DNA from: Pegoplata infirma
Taxonomy: Eukaryota; Arthropoda; Insecta; Diptera; Anthomyiidae
Direction of reading: 5' to 3'
Assembly (NCBI GenBank): GCA_963921195.1
Contig: OY992537.1
Location: 151,437,844-151,501,843 of the forward strand
Length of the DNA: 64,000 nucleotides
Shown: positions 55,935-64,000 of the stretch, one piece after another
Layout of the letters: each line of letters starts with the position of its first letter
How positions within the stretch are numbered: the stretch's first letter is position 1
Position numbers and translations under genes: made by a program
Notes under the pieces: model-generated
Database searches by the model: none
What the model saw: the letters and a program-made list of their open reading frames with translations, nothing else
What the model was told of the DNA's origin: nothing

Positions 55935-56310
55935 AGTTGCAGACGGTGGTGGTTTATACGAATATTTGCGGCATCCGCCACGCTTTTAATCGGAACTTGT
56001 AAAAATACATTACTTGGAATCCCCACCCAATGTAGGCCGCTTAAATTTTAAGGAACGCCATAAAAAACATTAAACAATTGGTCTCCGGGTCGCAGTGTTG
56101 GTTCAAAAGTGGACACCAAAGCAGATCCCGAAAATGACTTGAGGTTTTTGATTGCAGATTCCACACATGGTTTAGATCCATTTTTGGGTGGAAATAATCA
56201 TCATGCGAGTGAGACCTTATTGATATTATGCCATAGTTTTTTTATTACATTTAATTTTTTTTTTAGGTTTCCAATTTGTGGTAGAATGTGAAGTGATGTG
56301 GTCTATGTGA
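55935..56310 (+). pseudogene. Captured-gene-like fragment in Y2
   Basis: After an acceptor-like ttaactttcag (55937), ADGGGLYEYLRHPPR is open. Further on, from about 56109, DTKADPENDLRFLIADST, HGLDPFLGGNNHHA reads on to a donor-like gcga/gtgaga at 56206-56209. An intron-like 56-base stretch ends in ttttttag (56265), followed by RFQFVVECEVMW. This is protein-like sequence with a plausible intron; I cannot name the protein. In Y1 most of the second exon is deleted. Confidence 0.5.
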
Positions 56311-56460
56311 TGGTGCTGTTCTTTGTTGATATTTGGTGAAGTAACAACAACAAAAGTTTTTAAATGTAGTTTAGAATAGTAGTTTAGAATTTGAAGACTG
56401 TATCGTAGAATTTGTTGGGTTAGTGGTAATTCAGCATCTACACCCACCACGCAGTTATTA

Positions 56461-59342
56461 ACAGTTTCTGTAGAAAAAATTCTTTAGAAAAATAGTCTCA
56501 CAATATGGTACTTTCTATAGAACAATTGTCTCAGAATCTGAAAATTGTTCTAAAGAAAAATTGTCTTAGAATCTAAGATTTTTTCTATAGAAAAATTGTA
56601 TCAGAACCTGAGACTTTTGTCACCGAATCTAAAATTTGTTCTGTAGAAAAATTGTGTCAGAATCTGAGATTTTTTTTTATAGAAAAATTGTTTAAGAATT
56701 TACGATTTTTTTATAGAAAAATTGTTTCAAATGCAAGACTTTTTCTATAGAAAAAATTTCTCAGAATTAGAGAATTTTTCTATAGAAAAAATTTCTCAGA
56801 ATTACTGAATTTTTCTATAGAACAAATAACAAAGAATCTGACAATACTTCTAAAAATATCTTAGGATTTGAAATTTTTTTTATAGAAAAAAGTCTCAGAA
56901 ACTTAAAAATTTTCGATAGAAAAAATGGACGGAGTCTGGGCATTTTTTTATAAAAATGTTTCTTAAAACATTTGAAAATTTCTCAAAAACATTTGTTCTA
57001 TAGAAAATTTCTCAGACAATTTTTCTATAGAAAATTTCCCAGAAAAAAAATTCTCAAAGAAAATTTGTATATATAAAATTTCACAAAGGCACTTTTTCTA
57101 TAGAAAATAACTAAAGACAATTTTTCTATAAAAAAATTCTTATTTTCAATTTCTGAAAGATGGTTTTCTATAGTAAATTTCTGAAAGACAATTTTTCTTT
57201 AGAAAATTTTTTGAAAGACAATTTTTTTATAAAAAAATTTTCAAGCAATATTTCCATAGAAAATATTTCTAAAAACTATTTTTTTATAAAAATTTCTCAA
57301 AGACAATTTTTCTATAGAAAAATTCTGAAAGACAATTCTTCTATAGAAAATTTCTTAAAGACAAGTTTTCTATAAAAAATTTTTTAAAGACAATTTTTCT
57401 ATAGAAAATATGTATTAAGACAATTTTTCTTTAAAAATTTCTTAAAGTCAATTTTTCCATAGAAAATTTCTAAAAGACAATTTTTCTATAGAAATGTCTA
57501 AAGGAAAATTTTTCTACAGAAAACTTCTGAAAGACAATTTTTCTATAGATACTTTCTAAAAAAAAACAAAAAACATCTAAAGAAAAGTGGTTTTTGCGAA
57601 ATTTTTTACAGAATAATTTTCTATAGAAAAACTGTCTTTTTTATAGAAAAATTATCTTTAAGAAATTTTCTTTACAAAAATTGTCTTTGAAAAAGTTTCT
57701 ATGAAAAATTGTCTTTCAAAAATTTTCTTTAGAAAAAAATGTCTTCAAGACATTTTCTAAAAAAAATTGTATTTGAAAAATTTTCTATTGAAAAATTGTC
57801 TTTGAGAAAGTTTCTATAGATTTTTTTTTTTAAATTTTCTATTAAAGAATTATCTTTGAGAAATTTTCTATAGAAAAATTATCTTTAAAAAATTTTCTAT
57901 TGAAGAATTGTCTTTGAGAAGTTTTCTGTAGAAAAATTGTCTTTGGGAATTGTCTTTGAGAATTTTTCTATGGAAAATTGTTTTTCGAAAATATTCTCTA
58001 GAAAAATTTCTCTCAGAAATTTTCTATAGAAATATTGTCTAAGAAATTTTCTGTAGAATAATTGTCTTTGAGAATTTTTCTATGAAAATTGCCTTTCAGA
58101 AGTGTTCTATAGAAAAATTGTGTTTGAGAAAGTTTGCATAGAAAGATTGTCTTTCAGAAATTTTCTACAGAAAACCTGTCTTTCAGAAATTTTATATAGA
58201 AAAATTGTCTTTAAAAAAGTTTCTGTAGAAAAATTGTCTTTGAGAAACATTCTATAGAAAAATTGTCTTTCAGAAACTTTCTATAAAAAATTTTCTATAG
58301 AAAAATTGTTGTTCAAAAATTGTCTATAGAAAAATTAACTTTTAAAAAAATTTCTTCCAGAAATTTTCTATCGAAAAATTTTCTATAGAAGAATTGTATT
58401 TCAGAAAATTTCTATCGAAAAATTGCCTTTCAGAAATTTTCTATTGAAAAATTATCGTTGTGAAATTTTCTATAGAAAAATTATCTTTTTTTATTTGGTT
58501 TAAAACCAATTTTCTATAGAAAAATTGGTTTTAAAACATTTTCTATTAAAGAATTGTCTTTCAAGGAATTTTCTGTAGAATAATTGTCTTTGGGAAATTT
58601 TCTATAGAAAAATTATCTTTAAAAAAAAATTTTCTATTAAAGAATTATCTTTGAGAAATTTTTTATAGAAAAATTTTCGTTAAGAAATTTTCTGTAGAAA
58701 TATTGTCTTTGAGAAATTTTCTATAAAAAATTAGCTTGAAAAAATTTTCTATAGAAAAATTGTCATCAAAAACTTTCTATATAAAAATTATCTTTCAGAA
58801 ATTTTCTGAAGAAAAATTGTCTACCAGAAATTTTCTATTGAAAAATTTTCTTTCAGAAATTTTCTATAAAAAAATAGTCGTTCAGAAAGTTTTTATAGAA
58901 AAACTGTCTTTCAGGAATTTGCTATAGAAGAATTGTCTTTGAGAAAATTTCTATAGACAATTTTTCTTTAAGAAATTTTCTATAGAAGTATTTTCTTTCA
59001 GAAATTTTCTGTAGAAAAATTGTTTCTCAGAAATTTTCTATCAAAAAATTGTCTTTGAAAAATTTTCTATAGAAAAATTGTCTATTAGAAATTTTCTACA
59101 GAAGAATTGTCTTTGAGAAATTAAAAAAAAAAAATTGTCTGTTAAAAATTTTCTATAGTAACTCTGTCTTTTAATTTTTTTTCTGTAGAAGAATTGTCTT
59201 TGAAATTTTCTATAGAAGAATTGTCTTTCAGAAAGTTTCTATAGAAAAATTGTCTTTCAGAAATTTTCTAAAGAAGAATTGTCTTTAAGAAATTTTCTAT
59301 AGAAAAATTGTCTTTGAGAAAGTTTCTATAGAAAAATTTAGT
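56461..59342. repeat. Array of about 28-bp units in Y2
   Basis: Inverted counterpart of the Y1 array, unit tctttcagaaattttctatagaaaaattg, turning point near 57580. Unit order is broadly shared with Y1, so the two arrays descend from one array and were not amplified independently. Confidence 0.93.
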
Positions 59343-60952
59343 TATCACTGATCATGCTAAGTATGTATTTTAAGCTTGTTAATATTTATAATTTATTATA
59401 AAATTGTCCTTTTTATTAAAAAAAATATTAAAAATAAATGTAATTAAAATTTATAATATTGAGCATTTTGTATGGAAGGGGATATATAAAACTATTAAAT
59501 CAACCTAAAAAAATACGTTATTTGACCAATCAAACTGTATCATTTATTTAAATATAGTGGTTAAATAAACAAAATTAAATTTGAAATAATGCTTAAATGC
59601 ATTTTGTAAGTTTACCTAAGTTGATTCGGGTAATATGCAAAGAAACTTTTCAAGTTGGATTCCTGCGAAAAATCTTAGGTAAATTATACCCTAAAATTAA
59701 ATAATTTCACAATTGTTTTTTTTTGGGTGTTCCATTTGTAACTCAAAACAGGTATGGACTCCCTTGGCTTTGGGTTTTTAGGTTTTAATTTTATACCTAA
59801 AGGCAGGATTGGTGTCCACGCTCTTTATTGTAGTGAATGATTCGCCATAGCTTCAAAAATTTATTTAGCAGTACCCTGTAAAAATAGAAAATTATTACCA
59901 AACACTAATTTTTAACTAAAAATCTATTAAACCTTATTGGTGTCTTCGGAATGCGGGTATACTCACTTTATCATTCCATTTGTTATTCATCGAAACATAC
60001 GTCTGGGACTCCATTGGTTTTTCTTAATGAATGGTGTTTTAAGTGATGAAAGCAAAATTAACTTTAACATTCTTTTATCTTACATTTATTTATCTTTTAG
60101 AAAACTAATTATTTATTTTTATTTATTAATTTATTTTTATTTTATTTATCAATTTCCTTTTTACGTTTTTATAACACAAAAAATAAACAAACAACGCACA
60201 CAAAAAAAAAATGAAAATGGCGGTCTGTATTTGTTTTTTTGTTGTTTTCTTTCGATAAATTTTTGTGCAGGTAATTTGCGTTATTGTGCAATCTACTTGG
60301 TTATTTTACATAAAAAATGAATTATGTTACTTTAACATCGACAAGCATAATATTAGCAAAAATTTGGTAAAAATTTTTTTTTGGTATGAAAAAAGTTTTA
60401 CCAAGTAGGATTGCTCAATCTTACACAGATTTTTTTTTTGCGTGTACATTTTGTTGTTGAAAAGGCGTCCAGTACATATTACGGTAAAAACAACTGAACA
60501 TGTTGTTGTTTTTAACTATTGATTTTCAACTACAAAATGTAGTAAAAACTACTACAAAACTGTTTAATACAGTTGTTTTTACTAGCCTGAAATTTTATTT
60601 AAAAAATTTCTTAAACGTTTAAATGATTGATATTTATTTATTTAAAAAGCAATACATTTCAGTTGGTTGTATAGAATTTCGACATGATGACAATTTTTTG
60701 GAGTATTTATCTGGAATTATAGAAGAAAAAAATTATATTAATAAAATGTTAAACAAAATAAATTGATTGTATTTACCTTTGTTTTTTTTTAATAGTTTAT
60801 TTTAAATTTCCACCGCTTCTGATCAAAATTTGTCTGGAATAATAAAAAAAAAAAGAAATGCTTTGGTAGAATTGATTTATAAAAAAAAAATAATTAATTT
60901 GCAATGTTTTAAAAAAGTATGTATGTACCTGAGGGCCAATTCTGTTTCTGTG

Positions 60953-61065
60953 ATAAATTTATCACTGAAAAAATAATGTCACTTTGCCTATTAGTTTTCA
61001 ATGAAGTAAACTGACATATTTTTTCATTCATACGTTTTTCACGGAAACAGAATCGACCCCCTGGT
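60953..61065. mobile_element. Miniature element, CCAATTCTGTTTC ends
   Basis: ccaattctgtttctgtgataaa at the left is mirrored by cacggaaacagaatcgacc at the right, about 110 bp. Duplication not resolved. Confidence 0.5.
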
Positions 61066-61584
61066 CTGTTGTGTATACAAAGAAAAGAAAGATGGCACGC
61101 TCATAAGTAAACAAAACACCGCATTTTATTTTGGGTTTTTTCCGATAGGTTTTTACGCACGCTTATGTGAGCGCTATATTATACACACTTGTTATCTTAT
61201 TTATCCACTTATTTTCTTTCGCTCAAAAATATTTTTCCAAAAACATATTTTTTGTTATAATTAAATTTAATAAATTGTAATTTAATTTATTTAGATATTA
61301 TTTATTTGGCATAAAAATAATTCCTTCCGCATCCCGCACGACCAACTCGTTCGACACATTCGTTTGCAATAAAAATTTCTAGAAAAAAACTAAAAACAAC
61401 TACATAAATCAACTATTGCTACAGTGTAGTATATTTTTTGTAGTTATTTTTTGAAACTACTACAAAAAAAAGTTGTTTGAGATTGTTTCATAAAAAAACG
61501 ACCGAAATTGTAGTTAAAAACAACAGCTACTACTTACTACACAAACGACCGTCATGTAGTAACTGCAATAATTTTCTGAGTGTA

Positions 61585-62027
61585 TAATTGTTGTGATAAT
61601 TATTTTAATTTAATTTAGAACTTTTACTTTTGGCAAGAACATTTTTTTATATTTAAATAATAAAAATTCAATATTATAAGAACTCATTCAATTAAGATCA
61701 AGAGATAAAATCTTATAAAACACTTATATGCTATTTACATATACCCCGAAATCCACATAAATTTGGATTTCAAATCCAATTAAAATCTATACCGTTTACA
61801 TATGCTTTTTTGACATTTTGTTTGTACTAACTCTGTATTTTCTTTTGATTTGTGTACAGGGTTGTTAGTGGGAAAATTACCCAATTTTATAAATATTTCT
61901 AAAAACAATGATTTTTCTTTGCCGGAGCCAATATCTATTAATTTTTTATCAAACTCCATTATTTAAATAATTTTCCATATTTCTATTTCGTATTTTGCTT
62001 TGTTTTCTTATTTTCATTACTTGTATG
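61585..62027. other. AT-rich DNA, left half of a larger palindrome
   Basis: No gene. About 61965-62020 (aataattttccatatttct, ttgctttgtttt) is mirrored at 62722-62800. The 62034 element and the palindrome 62387-62720 thus lie inside a looser inverted pair. Confidence 0.5.
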
Positions 62028-62033
62028 TTACAA

Positions 62034-62380
62034 CCATAGAAAAGATAAGGTACGCAGTGTTGTATTTGATGTATTTTCCAATATGGTGGCAAAATGCTTG
62101 TTCTTCCTCATCTCACACGTATTTAATATTAAATTCAATTCTTTGTTTTAAAAAAAATGGTATTTGTCTTTTAAATTATTTTAATTGATTATTTTGCTTT
62201 ATTCAACGTTTTTTTAAAGATAATACGCACAATTGATAGTTTAAAAACTTTTTTTCTCTCTTCTGTTGTTCTCCTTTATGTTGCATTGTTTTTATTAAAC
62301 GTCAAAAGTTACATAAAGTGCTGTCACTAATAATTATTCAAGCGAAATACGACTCTGTTTCAATTCTTTTTTTTCTATGG
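62034..62380. mobile_element. 347-bp CCATAGAAAA element, third copy
   Basis: Ends CCATAGAAAAGATAAGG and (inverted) CCATAGAAAAAAAAGAATTG, flanked by ttacaa (62028-62033 and 62381-62386). Confidence 0.9.
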
Positions 62381-62720
62381 TTACAACACTGTACAGAAAA
62401 ACAATACTTTTTTGGTTAAAATCTGGCAGCGCCAAAAAGTAAAATGAGAGAAAAAATGAGAGAGATAAAAAAAAACGCCATGAAAATAGAATGGAATCTA
62501 TGAGATTAATCACAATTGGAGCGGGAAGCGGTTTTCCGCAACTCTCCCCATACATTTTGTATGCAATCAAAATTCCGCGGCGTTTTTCCGCCGAAATAGA
62601 TTCTATTATATTTTCATGGCGTTTTTTCTCTCTCTCTCTCATTTTTCCTCTCATTTTATTTTTTGGCGTTGCCAGACTTTAACCAAAAAAAGTATTGTTT
62701 TTCTGTACAGTGTTGTAAAA
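62381..62720. repeat. Palindromic element, ACAACACTGTACAG ends
   Basis: acaacactgtacagaaaaac at the left and its inverse at the right; arms of about 120 bases (ggcgttgccagactttaacc, cgccatgaaaatag) around a centre near 62550. The centre has gagattaatcacaattggagcgggaagcgg, also found at 54802-54831. Confidence 0.75.
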
Positions 62721-62806
62721 TACAAGTAAAGTACGAGGTTTTTGGCAGATGGAAATAAACAACAAAGCAAAACAGAAAAAAAATATGGAAAATTATTCAA
62801 ACAATG

Positions 62807-64000
62807 CACGCAAAAAAAAAATCTGTGTCGGGGTGAGCAAAAATCTGGCATAATTTTACCAAGAATATGCTAAAACCACAGACTAATACAGACTCGACAT
62901 AAGTGACAGGTGTCAAAAAAGTATTCTTTAACCATATGGTTAATATTTTCAAATAATTCTACGAATTAGGTTAGAAAGAGAAAACTGATATAACGCGCCA
63001 TAAGAAAAATGGATGCCAGATCGGTTTTTGTTGATTCACTCACTCCTAAGTCGTAGAAAGTGTTGCCATGTTAGCGTAAAACGGACTAAAAACCGCTGTG
63101 TTTTCTCCTAAAATCGCATAGTTTTTCCCCATTTTTTCTTATAAAACTCTACTGTCGAGTCTGTATTTAGTCTGTGCTAAAACTACAACCGACGAAGTAG
63201 TTTTCGTAATTTAGCCAAAACGCTTATGTAAAAAATTTTGAAGAAAATGCTAATGCTATTTTAGTAAAAACTTGGTAAAATATACCAAAAGAGATATGGT
63301 GAAATATACCAAAATTATTAGAAAAGATGACTAAAAATAATGCTAAAAATTACCACATTTATGCTAAAATAAATTTTCAATAAATTTTTGTAAAAATTTG
63401 TATATTTGTTGAATTTAAAATTTTCACAGAATAAATCCATATTAATATAATAAATGTTGTGTAGGATTTTATTTACCACCGACCAACTGACCCTTTATCT
63501 ACAATTTTCTCCATTGACTGCTGCCTACGCTTCTTCTTGAAGTAAAGGATACGCTATAGTTTCACGACTTTATTTAAAAGCATCCTGTAAAAATAGAAAA
63601 TTATTACAAAACATCAATTTTTAATTTAAAAATTGGTAAACCCCATTGGTCTCTTGTTAAGGAGGAGCACTTACTTTGTCATTCCATTTGTAACTCATCA
63701 AAACCGGTCTGGACTCCATTGGGTTTGCGTTTTTAGGTTTTAATTTTATAACTAAAGGCAGGACTGGTGTCCACGCTCTTTATTGTAGTGAAGGATTCGC
63801 CATAGCTTCAAAAATGTATTTAGAAGTACCCTGTAAAAATAGAAAATTATTACCAAACACTAATTTTTAACTAAAAATCTATTAAACCGGAATTTGGGTA
63901 TACTCACTTTATCATTCCATTTGTTATTCATCGAAACATACGTCTGGGACTCTATTGGTTTTTCTTAATGAATGGTGTTTTAAGTGATGAAAGCAAAATT
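62807..64000. mobile_element. CACGC-ended element (X3), cut by window end
   Basis: Starts CACGCAAAAAAAAAATCTGT. After a nested 300-bp element it follows X2 closely, including the cassette region. Exon-intron cassettes on the minus strand at about 63530-63700 and 63770-63960. Here the site used by Y2 is still empty (63679). Confidence 0.85.
62877..63176. mobile_element. 300-bp CACAGACT element, copy 7
   Basis: Exactly 300 bp, flanked by ctaaaac (62870-62876 and 63177-63183). The unoccupied site (atgctaaaactacaac) is in X2 at about 55040. Confidence 0.93.

Larger units (their letters stand above)
55553..59729. mobile_element. 4.18-kb CACCCAAAA-ended element (Y2)
   Basis: Flanked by TT (55551-55552 and 59730-59731). 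The unoccupied site gtcattccatttg is visible in X3 (near 63679) and X1. Inverted relative to Y1. Contains the gene-like fragment and array 56461-59342. Confidence 0.9.
54983..60444. mobile_element. CACGC-ended element (X2), interrupted by Y2
   Basis: Inverted copy of X1, flanked by TA (54981-54982 and 60445-60446). Without Y2 it is about 1.28 kb. It keeps the exon-like cassettes on the minus strand (about 55390-55560 and 59740-59990). Confidence 0.9.
54929..61582. mobile_element. CACTC-ended element hosting X2 and Y2
   Basis: Ends CACTCAAAAAAGTATGTCGG and (inverted) CACTCAGAAAATTATTGCAG, flanked by TA (54927-54928 and 61583-61584). Its own DNA totals about 1.2 kb and is full of gtagtaaaaactac / gttgttttt words. 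Contains a small miniature element near 60953. No gene. Confidence 0.78.

Noticed and set aside
56109..56291. 60-codon frame as a complete small gene
   Set aside because: Start lies inside an exon-like stretch and the end reads through an intron-like T-run; better explained as an exon fragment.
59937..60320. 127-codon frame, also at 47324-47602
   Set aside because: Antisense of the exon cassette plus AT-rich DNA of element X; not kept intact between copies.

Overview
The window is AT-rich, gene-poor, repeat-packed insect DNA, most likely from a higher fly (Schizophora, possibly a calyptrate). This is inferred from the types of transposon present, the short GT-AG introns and long A/T runs; no host marker gene fixes the species. 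I see no intact single-copy host gene. The only intact protein-coding unit is a non-LTR retrotransposon with two open frames (38202-43158).

Layout. 1-4088 is a truncated Ty3/Gypsy-type LTR retrotransposon: LTR with 54-bp repeats, Lys-type primer site, gag, and reverse transcriptase split by a 1.5-kb hAT-like insertion. From 4089 to 48599 the sequence is organised as one giant inverted repeat. The arms (4089-17666 and 37547-48599) match closely in reverse complement once later insertions are removed, and every large insertion is private to one arm. The arms and the roughly 20-kb centre carry twelve tRNA-like modules of about 72 nt, with box A and box B at native tRNA spacing. The centre also carries two decayed MADF-domain genes (22760-26247 and 26843-27536). 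One of these encodes two MADF domains in tandem and is split by a 2.15-kb palindromic element.

Inserted into this scaffold are: hAT-like elements with 8-bp target duplications that all fit nTnnnnAn (2001, 15221, 21737, 27704); large non-coding elements with CAC-type ends and 2-bp target duplications (4428, 12975, 27597, 47085, 48884, 48927, 54929, 54983, 55553, 62807), several of which carry kilobase tandem arrays and exon-like gene fragments; a 300-bp family with 7-bp duplications (seven copies, several self-nested); a roughly 350-bp family with 6-bp duplications; and fold-back elements. From 48600 to 64000 the window is a nest of the same families.

The MADF genes and tRNA-like modules probably belonged to the old giant element. 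Everything else is later insertion. Annotation was by reading; family names rest on ends, duplications and protein motifs, not on database searches.
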